Source: Alphaproteobacteria bacterium (GTDB taxonomy: Bacteria > Pseudomonadota > Alphaproteobacteria > Micropepsales > Micropepsaceae). Taken from it: 59,790 nucleotides of DNA. The stretch covers positions 1 through 59,790 of the forward strand of contig CANJLC010000012.1 of NCBI GenBank assembly GCA_947475445.1, given 5' to 3'. Position 1 is the stretch's first letter, and the number at the start of each line of letters is the position of its first letter. Both the position numbers and the translations under genes were made by a program. Shown here piece after piece: positions 37,651-46,207 of the stretch. Below the pieces are notes generated by a model, which did not search any database, was not told the origin of the DNA, and worked only from the letters and a program-made list of their open reading frames with translations.

Positions 37651-40025
37651 AATTCGCGTTTCAGGGCGATGCGCCAGGTGCGCCCTATTCCCGGCAGGGC
37701 GCCAAGATTGGCATAGGTGTCGGCATCGGGCGTGAAGTAGCGGGTGTTGCCAAGATTATCGACATTTACATTCACTTCCCAAAACCCGCTGCGCACGAAC
37801 GCTGACAGGTTCATTTTCACATAAGAGGGGAAGGTCAGCGGGCTGGGCACCGTCTGGGCGGTGTGTGTCACATAGGAGCCGCCAAAACTGCCGCCCCAAT
37901 CGCCTGCATCGCTGGTGAAGGTGACATAGGGGCTGACCACGGCATGGGGCACCAGCGTGTTTTCATAATCGCCCGCGCGCAACATCGAAAAATCCCACAC
38001 CACATATGCGCCGCCGAACCCGGATTGCGGCGTCACCCCGGCGGTGCGGGCCGGAATATACTGGAAGCTGTGATCGGGGCCCTTGACGAGGCTGTGCTGC
38101 ATGCTGGCCGCCAGCGTCACGCTGAAATTATGGTCCAGCACGGTGCGGATTTCCGCTTCAAACCCTTTTGCGCGCGTGCCCATCAGGCTTGTGCCGCCGG
38201 CTCCCTGCAGCATCTGGCTGCGCTCCTGCCGGTACCAGGCCAGGGCGCCGACCAGGTGATTGTCGAGGAACGCGAATTTCACGCCCGCTTCATTCAGGAA
38301 GGAGGCGGACAGCCAGTCATCGCTGGCCAGCAGCGAGGTCATCACCTGGCCGGCCTGTCCGATCTCGAGCGACGAGGATTTGGCGTTGGTGACATAGGGC
38401 ACAAGGCCGAACCCGGCTTTGTAGCTCAGGCTCGCGGAATAGGTCAGCGCGCCCTTGGAACCGCGTCCGCTGGCAGGCTCGTAAGGCAGCACGCCCAGAT
38501 CAACGCTGCGCACATTATAGGCATCGTAACGCCCGCCCAATGTCAGGTCCAGCCCATGTTTCCAGGCAATATCGCTGGTGACGAACAGTCCCGCATCGGC
38601 GCTGTTGCTGCGCACGTCATTTTCCCAACCCAGCCCCACGGCGCCGGCGGGATCGGTGTTGAAAGGGGAATCGATAATGTCGTTGGCGCGCGCGCCCTGG
38701 GTGATGTCGCGGCGGTCCAGGGCGATGACACCGCTGTTGTAACTCTCCTTGCCGATGGCATGGACGTGACGGTAGGAGGCCCCCAGCAAAGTCTGGCTGG
38801 TCAATTGCCCGTCCAGCGCATCACGGCGCAGATCATAGCGCGCCCGCACTTCGGCAATTTCGCTGCGGTAGGAGCCGGGAAAGCCGTAGGACACAAAGCG
38901 GTCATTCGACAGCGTGTCGGCAAAGGCCTGCAGGCGAAAATTGTCGCCATTCTCAAATGCCCGTGCCAGTTCGGCAAAAACGGTATGAGTCACCGTGTTG
39001 GAAAAATCCACGCCGCGCGCCAGGTAAACGCTGCGCCGGTCAAGCCAGCCTGTGCCCAGCCCGTTGTCCAGCCGGTGGGCGGCATCGCTGCAGCTGCCGC
39101 AGAACGGCGCCGCCAGGTAGAGCGGCTTGAAGTTCGGATCGTAGAAATAGGGATTGCCGCCCAGCTCATTGAGCGTCAGCCGGCCATTGCCGTCCCTGTC
39201 GCCCAGCGCTGTGTTGCGGCCCGTAACGTAGGCACCGCTATCAATCAGGCTTTGCGTCAACCGGTTCCAGCCGGGCGTCTGCACATCGCCATTGGCGTGA
39301 TAGAACATATAGTCCGATGACAGCGCCCAGGGCCCGGCGGAAAAATCTGCAGACAATTCCACAAGCTGGTGGCTGGGATGCAGGCCCCGATAAAAGCTGA
39401 AGCTGTCATCCAGCTCGCCATAGGCATGCACGCCCCCCGCCGCAAAGCCCAGCTCCAGCGGCAGGCCGATCTGGCCGGTGAGGTTGCGCTTGCTGTAACT
39501 GCCGAACGTTGCGGTGAGTTCGCCGCTGACGGCATCGGCCTTGCCGCTTTCGCTCTTGGGAATGAAATTGATCAGTCCGCCAACCTTGCCCGCGCCATAA
39601 ACCGGCGATGGCGGACCGCGCAGGATTTCGATGGCGGCGGCATCGCCCAGCGGCGTCTGGTAGGTGCCGCGGTTTTCCACCCGCTTGAAGCCGCGGAAAT
39701 AACTTTCCGCAAGTGTGCCGCGCAAATTGACCGCGCCCTCCACGCCATAATAGCTGGCGGTATAGGCGGAGGGCGAAATGGCGCTGAGCGTGTCCACGCC
39801 GGTGACGCCATAGCGGCTGATGGTGGTGTCGCTGACGGCCGTGACGGCGCGCGGCGTTTCCAGCAGCGGCTTGGCGATGCCGAAGGCGGTTTCGTCGGGG
39901 CTGACCTGGATCAGGCGCACCCGGTCGCCGGTGACGGTGACGCTTTCCAGCGGCAGGTCACTTTGGGCGTGCGCCGGCCCCAGCAAGGCCAGGACGGCGG
40001 CGACGGTCAGGAAAACAGGACGCAT
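37647..40025 (-). CDS. TonB-dependent outer-membrane receptor, siderophore type
   Basis: The product has 792 residues with a signal peptide (VFLTVAAVLALLGPAHA). The plug domain (TPRAVTAVSDTTISRYGV, LRGTLAESYFRGFKR, IEILRGPPSPVYGAGKVGGLINF) and a 22-strand barrel ending in KREF are clear. It imports ligands larger than porins pass, powered by TonB. It lies 95 bases downstream of the RutB-like gene in the same direction, with a 7-bp direct repeat between. Linkage to that pathway is inference; an iron-chelate role is equally possible from the fold alone. Confidence 0.92.
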   Translation of the reverse strand: MRPVFLTVAAVLALLGPAHAQSDLPLESVTVTGDRVRLIQVSPDETAFGIAKPLLETPRAVTAVSDTTISRYGVTGVDTLSAISPSAYTASYYGVEGAVNLRGTLAESYFRGFKRVENRGTYQTPLGDAAAIEILRGPPSPVYGAGKVGGLINFIPKSESGKADAVSGELTATFGSYSKRNLTGQIGLPLELGFAAGGVHAYGELDDSFSFYRGLHPSHQLVELSADFSAGPWALSSDYMFYHANGDVQTPGWNRLTQSLIDSGAYVTGRNTALGDRDGNGRLTLNELGGNPYFYDPNFKPLYLAAPFCGSCSDAAHRLDNGLGTGWLDRRSVYLARGVDFSNTVTHTVFAELARAFENGDNFRLQAFADTLSNDRFVSYGFPGSYRSEIAEVRARYDLRRDALDGQLTSQTLLGASYRHVHAIGKESYNSGVIALDRRDITQGARANDIIDSPFNTDPAGAVGLGWENDVRSNSADAGLFVTSDIAWKHGLDLTLGGRYDAYNVRSVDLGVLPYEPASGRGSKGALTYSASLSYKAGFGLVPYVTNAKSSSLEIGQAGQVMTSLLASDDWLSASFLNEAGVKFAFLDNHLVGALAWYRQERSQMLQGAGGTSLMGTRAKGFEAEIRTVLDHNFSVTLAASMQHSLVKGPDHSFQYIPARTAGVTPQSGFGGAYVVWDFSMLRAGDYENTLVPHAVVSPYVTFTSDAGDWGGSFGGSYVTHTAQTVPSPLTFPSYVKMNLSAFVRSGFWEVNVNVDNLGNTRYFTPDADTYANLGALPGIGRTWRIALKREF

Positions 40026-40070
40026 GCAGTCCAATGCGATCGGGGTGCCATCTGTCTTCTAACATTTTAC

Positions 40071-40090
40071 GCTGCACCGCAAGGCTGCAC
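40071..40090. repeat. 7-bp direct repeats upstream of the TonB receptor
   Basis: GCTGCAC occurs at 40071-40077 and 40084-40090, 13 bases apart, in the 95-base gap before the receptor start. They could be a regulator site. No clear promoter was identified here. Confidence 0.3.
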
Positions 40091-40120
40091 GTCCAATTTC
40101 ACAATAAGTGGCTGAATTAT

Positions 40121-40723
40121 CTATATATTCCAAGCCGCACGGATGTCGGCCGTGCTGGCCAGGCTGGCGCAGTTGAGCGCCAGGGCCTTGAGCGCGGCCT
40201 TCTGCAGGTCCGGCGCATTGCAGGCGGTGGCATCGGAGGCGACAACAACATGATAGTCGCGCTCAAAGGCATCGCGCACCGTGGAGTCGATGCAGCATTC
40301 GGTGGTGAGACCCGCCACCACCAGCGTATCAATGCCGGCGCCGCGCAGCGCCGCATCCAGGCCGGTGCCGGCAAAGCCGTTATAGCGGGACTTGGAGAAG
40401 ACCATTTCGCCGCCCTGCGGCCGCGGCCCGACGAAATCTGCGCCGCGGGTGCCTTCGCGGCAGAGCGGTTCGTCCTTGTCCGTCCCGCGCCGTTTTTTCC
40501 ATTCCGCCAGGAACGCCGTATCATCTTGCGGCCTGGTGACCAGGCGCACGAACACGCAAGGGACATTGGCAGCCCGCGCCGCCGCGGCAAGAATTTCCGC
40601 CTGGCGCACCGCCGCCTGGATGTCGCTGTTGTTCCTGGCGTCGCCGCCCTGTGCAAAATCCACCTGCATGTCGACCAGCAGCAGGGCGGTGCGGCCGGGC
40701 GCGATCCAGTCCTTCAGGCTCAT
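40121..40723 (-). CDS. Isochorismatase-family cysteine hydrolase (RutB-like)
   Basis: The product has 200 residues. The Asp-Lys-Cys triad is visible: LLVDMQVDF (Asp), VFSKSRYNGF (Lys) and LTTECCIDSTVRDAF (Cys). This family includes RutB, biuret hydrolase, nicotinamidase and N-carbamoylsarcosine amidase. ATG 40723 overlaps the stop of the RutA-like monooxygenase (ATGA), which makes a RutB-type role, hydrolysing an amide or ureido product, the best guess. The exact substrate cannot be read from sequence. Confidence 0.85.
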   Translation of the reverse strand: MSLKDWIAPGRTALLLVDMQVDFAQGGDARNNSDIQAAVRQAEILAAAARAANVPCVFVRLVTRPQDDTAFLAEWKKRRGTDKDEPLCREGTRGADFVGPRPQGGEMVFSKSRYNGFAGTGLDAALRGAGIDTLVVAGLTTECCIDSTVRDAFERDYHVVVASDATACNAPDLQKAALKALALNCASLASTADIRAAWNI

Positions 40724-41766
40724 GCCGCCGCCCCGCGCAGGCGCGGCAAAATTTCCTGTCCCGTCACCACCACGCCCTCCTGGTAATCGGCAAAGGTCAG
40801 CATCAACCCGTCCAGGGCACATTCGCGCAGGTAATGTTCCATCTGCTGCGCGCAGCTGGCGGTGCTGCCGATCACGGTGTGGGCCATGAAAGCACCCTTG
40901 GACCTTGCCACCATGGCGTTATCCCCGCCCTGCAAGGTCTGGCCGTAGCTTTCCAGCATGCCCAGCACCGCGCCCTCGTCCAGGCCTTCGCGATAATGCT
41001 GGGCGGTTTTTTCCGCCAAAGCATCGCTGCCGCCATAAATGACGGTGCACATCGCATAGGACTTGATGGTCTTGCCCAGCTTTGCCGCCATGTCCTTGGC
41101 GCGCAGCGAAGCGGCGCGGGTTTCCGCCATGTCGCGCCCGCCAATGAAACAGGCATCGGCCTGGCCTACCGAAAATGCAAAGCCGCGCGGCGACATGCCG
41201 GCACAGATCAGGTCCGGGCGGCGCAGCGGCTTGGGCTCGCAGACGCAATCGCGGATAGTGAAATACTTGCCTGAAAAATCGACCCGTTCCTCGCTCCACA
41301 ACCGCTTGACGATTATTGTCCATTCTTCCGCCAGGTCGTAGCGCGCATCATGGTCCAGGCGGGCATCCCAGGCATTCATCTGCTCGAACTCGCCGCGATA
41401 GGCGCCCGCCACGATGTTGAGGCCGGCGCGGCCGCCGCTGATATGATCCAGCGTGGCGATGGTTTTGGCGGCCACCACGGGATTGTGCAGGATGGCGTGC
41501 AAGGTGGCCCAGATTTTCACGTTTTTGGTCAGGGCGGCGATTCCGGCCATCATGGTGACGGATTCGAGGCTGCGGCCCCAGTGACCGGTATCGCCGCCAA
41601 AGCCGCGCCACTTGCCCATCGACATGACGAAGTCAAAGCCGTGCGCGTCAGCAAGTATCGCGGCATCACGGTTTTGCGGCCAGCCGCCATCCAGAACCGG
41701 CGTGTTGCGCGACACGATCCAGCCGCCGCTGGCGACAGGCAAAAATACGCCAAATTGCGCGCTCAT
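40720..41766 (-). CDS. LLM-class flavin-dependent monooxygenase (RutA-like)
   Basis: The product has 348 residues. The opening QFGVFLPVASGGWIVS, then MSMGKWRGFGGDTGHW, LDHISGGRAGLNIVAGAY and the late LMLTFADYQEGV parallel RutA, the FMN-dependent pyrimidine monooxygenase that opens the uracil ring. It needs a separate flavin reductase, which is not encoded nearby. It overlaps the MFS gene start and the hydrolase by ATGA each, so all three are translationally coupled. Confidence 0.86.
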   Translation of the reverse strand: MSAQFGVFLPVASGGWIVSRNTPVLDGGWPQNRDAAILADAHGFDFVMSMGKWRGFGGDTGHWGRSLESVTMMAGIAALTKNVKIWATLHAILHNPVVAAKTIATLDHISGGRAGLNIVAGAYRGEFEQMNAWDARLDHDARYDLAEEWTIIVKRLWSEERVDFSGKYFTIRDCVCEPKPLRRPDLICAGMSPRGFAFSVGQADACFIGGRDMAETRAASLRAKDMAAKLGKTIKSYAMCTVIYGGSDALAEKTAQHYREGLDEGAVLGMLESYGQTLQGGDNAMVARSKGAFMAHTVIGSTASCAQQMEHYLRECALDGLMLTFADYQEGVVVTGQEILPRLRGAAA

Positions 41767-42950
41767 GGCGTCACCCGGTGCGGCGGCTTCATCCAGAGAA
41801 CGGCCATCAGGACCATCCCCACCAGCACGGCCAGCCCCACAAAAGCGGGCACGAAACTGCCGGTGTGATCGCCCACAAAACCCGCAAAGGTGGGACCCAC
41901 CGAGCCAATGGTGGAAATCACATTGACGATGGAGAAAAGCTCCAGATTGGGGCCCCGGCCATAATAATCGAGCAGCAGGATGGTGGCGGCAAAGAAGGTG
42001 AGGCCCGAACCGATGCCGATGCCCGCGGCATACACCAGGGTCAAGGACGCGGCCTGGGCGCTGCTGAGCGCCACCAGTCCGATGATCAGTACGGTGAGCG
42101 CGCCCAGCAGCAGCAGGCGCGGCTTGATGAGGCGCGACACCAGCCCGCCGGCCAGCCGCGCCCCGGCATTGGTCAACCCGATCAGGCTGAGAAGATTGTC
42201 GGCATCATTTTCCGCCACGCCATGGCGCATCAGGTGCGGCACCGATACGGCATTGATGGTGATGTCCACGATCAGGAACACGCTATAGGCGGCAGCGAGA
42301 ATGGAAAATTGCAGGGTCCGCAGCGCCGCCGCGGCGCTCCAGCTTTCGCTGGTGATCTCCTGCGTGCGGGCATCGGTGAGGTCGGTGCGCGTATCCACCA
42401 GGGCTGCGCCAAGCAGCGCCGCTGCCAGCGTCAAGCCGCCAGAGACCCACCAGAAATCCCGCCAGCCTCCCGCCTGCGCCAGCACGAGGTGATAGAATTG
42501 CGGACCCGCCACGCCACCCAGCCCGCCGAGCGTGAAATAAAGGCCAAAGGCAAAATCGGGACGGCGAAAGGTGCGGCCCAGCAGGAAAGTGCCGGGCACC
42601 GTGGCGAGCAGGGTAAAACCCAGCCCGGCCAGCGAACAGCCAATGGCGTACAGCACCAATCCACCCGTCATCGCCAGGACAGCGAAGGCCGCGGCCATGA
42701 CCGCGCCGCCCGCCAGCAAGGTCGCGCGCACGCCCAATCGCCGGATCATTGTCGCGGGAATGGTGCTGGTGATGCCGCAGAAAATACCCAGCAGCGTAAA
42801 GCCCATGCCGGCCTCGCCCCAGCTCCAGCCCATTTCGCCGACCATGGCGGGCAGCACCACGCCCAGCGAAGAAAAGGTCAGCGCCGTGACCAGGAAAAAC
42901 AGAAGACTGACGCAGCCCAGCGTCAGCCAGGCGCGGACGGGCGTTTCCAT
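41763..42950 (-). CDS. MFS transporter
   Basis: The product has 395 residues with about twelve membrane helices. The N-half pattern LTFSSLGVVLPAMVGEMGWSWGEAG and the loop RRLGVRAT match organic-anion (oxalate/formate or monocarboxylate-like) MFS carriers. Its ATG overlaps the gntR stop by one base (TAATG), and its own stop overlaps the monooxygenase. It probably imports the pathway substrate. Confidence 0.88.
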   Translation of the reverse strand: METPVRAWLTLGCVSLLFFLVTALTFSSLGVVLPAMVGEMGWSWGEAGMGFTLLGIFCGITSTIPATMIRRLGVRATLLAGGAVMAAAFAVLAMTGGLVLYAIGCSLAGLGFTLLATVPGTFLLGRTFRRPDFAFGLYFTLGGLGGVAGPQFYHLVLAQAGGWRDFWWVSGGLTLAAALLGAALVDTRTDLTDARTQEITSESWSAAAALRTLQFSILAAAYSVFLIVDITINAVSVPHLMRHGVAENDADNLLSLIGLTNAGARLAGGLVSRLIKPRLLLLGALTVLIIGLVALSSAQAASLTLVYAAGIGIGSGLTFFAATILLLDYYGRGPNLELFSIVNVISTIGSVGPTFAGFVGDHTGSFVPAFVGLAVLVGMVLMAVLWMKPPHRVTP

Positions 42951-43711
42951 TACCGGGTTTCCAGGCTGCGCTTTACATCAGTGGGAAAATTGCCCAGCAC
43001 TTCGCGCATCAATAGCTGAGCCTTTGCAGGATCGCGCGCCGCAATGGCATCGGCGAGGCGGGCATGTTCGGCAAGCGCTTGCATGGAATCCTCAGCCTGC
43101 GGCGCCTGCATGGTGTAAAGCCAGTAACGCGCCGTCTGGTGATGCAGGATGGTGACCATCTTGGCCAGGGTGCGGTTGCCGCTAGCGGTGGCGACGGAAA
43201 CGTGGAACGCCTCGTCCATTGCCGCCAGCGCCCTTGCATCATTCTTCGTGACCGCCGCATCGCCACCTTCCAGCGTCGCCTTGATCGCGGCGATCTGGGC
43301 GTCACTGGCCTTGGTGGCGGCCAGGCGGGCGCATTCCACTTCAATCAGGGCGCGGGCCTCGAAGGCCTCGCGCGCTTCCATCAGGTCCAGGGGCGAGACA
43401 ATGGTGCCCACGCGCGCCCGGCGCTGCACCAGGCCTTCCAGCGCAAGCCGCGCCAGCGCTTCGCGAATGCCCGCCAGGCCGCCGCCATAACGGCGCACCA
43501 GGGCCTGTTCGTCCAGCCTTTCACCGGGCGCCAGCGCCCCGATGATGATGTCCACCAGCAATTGGCCATAGAGCCGCGACTTCAGAAGCGAAGGCGACCA
43601 TTCGTCCAGCCGCTGGACGGCCGGATTCTTCAGGGCGGGTTGCTTGCGCGCAGGACTCAAAGTGGGGCTGCCTTTCGGCCCAAGCATGGTCAGGGCGGCA
43701 GCATCTGGCAA
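42950..43711 (-). CDS. GntR-family regulator with FCD domain
   Basis: The product has 253 residues from TTG 43711, or 245 from ATG 43687; neither start has a strong ribosome site. The winged helix includes LYGQLLVDIIIGALAPGERLDEQALVRRYGGG and REALARLALEGLV. The FCD ligand domain has DEAFHVSVATASGNRTLA and EHARLADAIAARD with metal-binding histidines. FCD regulators usually sense carboxylic or similar metabolites and repress catabolic operons. It heads the overlapping unit. Confidence 0.87.
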   Translation of the reverse strand: MPDAAALTMLGPKGSPTLSPARKQPALKNPAVQRLDEWSPSLLKSRLYGQLLVDIIIGALAPGERLDEQALVRRYGGGLAGIREALARLALEGLVQRRARVGTIVSPLDLMEAREAFEARALIEVECARLAATKASDAQIAAIKATLEGGDAAVTKNDARALAAMDEAFHVSVATASGNRTLAKMVTILHHQTARYWLYTMQAPQAEDSMQALAEHARLADAIAARDPAKAQLLMREVLGNFPTDVKRSLETR

Positions 43712-43796
43712 GGGCGCCTGCTAAGCACCGGTTTTGCTTGGGGGCGGGCGCACCCGCATGGATGCGTCCGTCCTGCCCGAAGCGCTGCGCAAATGT

Positions 43797-45020
43797 TCAG
43801 GGGTGCGGGGCCGCAATCTGTCCTGGCCGGATATGCCCCAGGCGGCGCAACAGCATTGGCATCGTGAGGCCTTGCGCCAGCACGGAAAACGCAACGATGG
43901 CGAAGGTCGCGATCACGATGTCGTCGCGCAGCGGCACCCGATCCGGCAAGCTAAGGGCCAGGGCAAGCGCCAGGGCGCCACGCAGCCCGCCCCACCACAA
44001 CACATGCTGATCCAGCAGGGAGACCCTCCAGCGCGATCCCCGGAAAATCAGGCACAGCGGGTAGACCGTGGCAGCCCGGCCCACGAACGCAAGCAGAAGG
44101 GCTATGGCGAGGGCGCCCCAGCCAAATTGGGCGAAGGGCACCCGCGCGACGGCAAGGCCGATAAGAAGGAAGATGATGGAATTGGCGAAGAAGGCGGCAA
44201 ATTCCCAAAGCTCCAGGACAAAGGCGCGGCCCGGGGCCGACAGCCCGAAATTCGCACCATTGCCGCGCACCCCGGCACTGCCCATCAGCAACCCCGCGCT
44301 GACCGTAGCCAGAACGCCTGAGACATGCAGTGCTTCCGCGGCGAGGAAGGCGCCGTATGCCGCCACGCCGGTGACCGCCGCTTCCACCATGTGTTCGCCG
44401 GTGCGCCCGGCGATGACAATTGCCGCGCCCCCAACGCCAAGACCCAGCGCAATGCCGCCTCCTGAAATTCGCAGCAAGTCCCAGATCGCGCTCAGCGCGC
44501 CTGCGCTGCTGCTATTTGCCCAAGCCAGAGCAAGGCCGAACAGCACAGCCGCAACGCCGTCATTGAAAAGGCTTTCGCTTTCCACCAGCAGCCGCAGGCG
44601 CCCAACCAGTCCGGTATCCTTGAACATGGCGATCACGGCCACAGGATCGGTGGCGGCAATCAGCACACCGAAGACAAGTGCCGAGGCCATCGGCCAGCCA
44701 AGGAAATTCGCCATGCCGAACGCCACCACCGCCGCTGAAATTGCCACGCCGAAAATACTGAGCACCAATACCGGCACCAGGTCGCGGCGCAATTCCTGCC
44801 AGGGAATATTGATAGCCGCTTCAAACAGGAGTGGCGGCAAAATGACGTCAAAGATGACATCGTGAGTTAGCCGCACGCCGGCATCGAAACGGCTGAAGGC
44901 CAGGGCGATACCGGTCACGACAAGGCCCACCGTGTAGGGCAGCGACAGGCGGCGCGCACCGATCGCCACCAAAATGGCAATCGCCAGCAAACCCAGCGTT
45001 TGTGCGATCAGGAAGTCCAT
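43797..45020 (-). CDS. CPA1-type cation:proton antiporter
   Basis: The product has 407 residues with 10-12 membrane helices. ATDPVAVIAMFKD and ESESLFNDGVAAVLF are the ion-binding segments of the CPA1 (NhaP/NHE) family. IILPPLLFEAAINI is another family marker. It exchanges Na+ or K+ for H+. It lies 85 bases downstream of the gntR gene but is read toward lower coordinates like it. No cytoplasmic regulatory tail is present. Confidence 0.9.
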   Translation of the reverse strand: MDFLIAQTLGLLAIAILVAIGARRLSLPYTVGLVVTGIALAFSRFDAGVRLTHDVIFDVILPPLLFEAAINIPWQELRRDLVPVLVLSIFGVAISAAVVAFGMANFLGWPMASALVFGVLIAATDPVAVIAMFKDTGLVGRLRLLVESESLFNDGVAAVLFGLALAWANSSSAGALSAIWDLLRISGGGIALGLGVGGAAIVIAGRTGEHMVEAAVTGVAAYGAFLAAEALHVSGVLATVSAGLLMGSAGVRGNGANFGLSAPGRAFVLELWEFAAFFANSIIFLLIGLAVARVPFAQFGWGALAIALLLAFVGRAATVYPLCLIFRGSRWRVSLLDQHVLWWGGLRGALALALALSLPDRVPLRDDIVIATFAIVAFSVLAQGLTMPMLLRRLGHIRPGQIAAPHP

Positions 45021-45113
45021 GGCTCGTTATAGAGTTGGAGGCCCGGCAGGGCCAGCAAAACCAGATCCAATTGGCTGGCCGAGAGCCAGGGTGTAAGCGC
45101 GCGTCCGCTTCTC

Positions 45114-45354
45114 ATGGCCGTGATGATGGCGGCGGGCGCGGCATTTGCCAAACCGTTCGGCAATCAGACCAATTTTCTGGCCTGCCAGCCTGGCGGCTGC
45201 AGCCAATTCGATTTCGTGAAGATGGACGTTCCGCTGAACCTGCTGACCGGTCTGGCAGGCGTGCTGGTCATCCCCGTGTTTTGGCCTTCCAACCGCTCAA
45301 GTGCGGCGGCCGGGCGACAAGGCATGGCTTTTTCTCGCCTGGATTCTGGTATAG
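45114..45354 (+). pseudogene. Possible frameshifted small membrane protein
   Basis: The 379-base gap between the antiporter and the gene at 45400 contains one frame from ATG 45114 with a short hydrophobic start, GNQTNFLACQPGGC and VPLNLLTGLAGVLVIPVFW. From about 45285 the plausible continuation is in the next frame (PTAQVRRPGDKAWLFLAWILV, stop at 45352). Together they look like a two-helix protein broken by one frameshift. It may be decayed, a sequencing error, or chance. Confidence 0.3.
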
Positions 45355-45399
45355 ACAGGCATCAGATGCGCCGCAGGCAAACAGCGCCGGGAGAGAAAA

Positions 45400-45612
45400 A
45401 TGCCCTATATCCAGCCGCAGATTTTGATCAACACGCAGCAGCTAATCCTGATCTTTACGATTGCAGAATTGCTGGTCGCCATTCCCATGGGACAAATCCT
45501 GAAGCGTATCGGCCTCAGCTCCTGGTGGGCGCTGCTCGTCTTCGTGCCGATATTGGGGCTGCCCGCCTTGTGGGCGCTGGCCTTTATCCGCTGGCCGAAG
45601 GACGCCGCCTAG
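45400..45612 (+). CDS. Small hypothetical membrane protein
   Basis: The product has 70 residues with two hydrophobic segments (LILIFTIAELLVAIPMG and WWALLVFVPILGLPALWALAFI). GGGAGAG is 6 bases before the ATG. Family unknown. Its stop abuts the convergent ydbL-like gene. Confidence 0.65.
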   Translation: MPYIQPQILINTQQLILIFTIAELLVAIPMGQILKRIGLSSWWALLVFVPILGLPALWALAFIRWPKDAA

Positions 45613-45972
45613 CTATTTCTTGGTCCAGGCGCCGCCCAGCGGCTTGAAGAACTGGCCCGCAGGCATTTTCTCGATCAACAGCGCGCCGGTGGCCTGGCCG
45701 GCGGCATCGCGCGTGGTGCCCGACTTGGCCGCTGTCTGGGCAAAGACGTCGGCGCGGCCCGCATTGATGGCAGCGACCGCCGCCGCAACGGCGCCTTCGC
45801 CGGAGCCGCTGACGAAGCCCAGATAACCATCGCCCTGTTCGCCGACCGTGCCGGCGGCCTTGGCCGCTTCCACAGTCGCCTTGTCGCTGGCGGCATCGGC
45901 AAAGGCGGGACCGCTGAGACCCAGGAGCAGGACCAGCGCCAAGCCGGTTTTCAATTTTGCGAAGATGCTCAT
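45613..45972 (-). CDS. ydbL: YdbL family periplasmic protein (DUF1318)
   Basis: The product has 119 residues with a signal peptide (LALVLLLGLSGPAFA). KATVEAAKAAGTVGEQGDGYLGFV, then a central AINAGRADVFAQTAAKSGTT and a C-terminal FKPLGGAW, match YdbL/DUF1318. The gene follows ynbE and ydbH in the order known from enterobacteria. Its role there is accessory to the YdbH-YnbE bridge. Confidence 0.87.
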   Translation of the reverse strand: MSIFAKLKTGLALVLLLGLSGPAFADAASDKATVEAAKAAGTVGEQGDGYLGFVSGSGEGAVAAAVAAINAGRADVFAQTAAKSGTTRDAAGQATGALLIEKMPAGQFFKPLGGAWTKK

Positions 45973-45993
45973 CGTCAGGCTTCCTTCACGACA

Positions 45994-46179
45994 TTAGAAA
46001 AGGTTGGGGTTCTGCTGCACGGCGCTCTGGACTTCCTTGTCCAACCGCACCCGAACATCGGCATCAAGCTTGGCATAGATATTGATCGGCGCCACCTCGA
46101 TGCGGATGGTTGGCGTGCAGGCGCAAAGCGCAATCGCGCAAGCTGCCGCATAAAATACTGTCCGCACCGGATTCTTCAT
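45994..46179 (-). CDS. ynbE: YnbE family outer-membrane lipoprotein
   Basis: The product has 61 residues, with lipobox ALCAC near 20, then TPTIRIEVAPINIYAKLDADVRVRLDKEV. In E. coli YnbE stacks on the C-terminus of YdbH to complete an envelope-spanning bridge for lipid homeostasis. ATG 46179 gives the proper signal; the longer frame adds five residues. It lies 28 bases after ydbH. Confidence 0.87.
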   Translation of the reverse strand: MKNPVRTVFYAAACAIALCACTPTIRIEVAPINIYAKLDADVRVRLDKEVQSAVQQNPNLF

Positions 46180-46207
46180 CAAAGGGCTCCACATCCGACC
46201 GTCCGCC

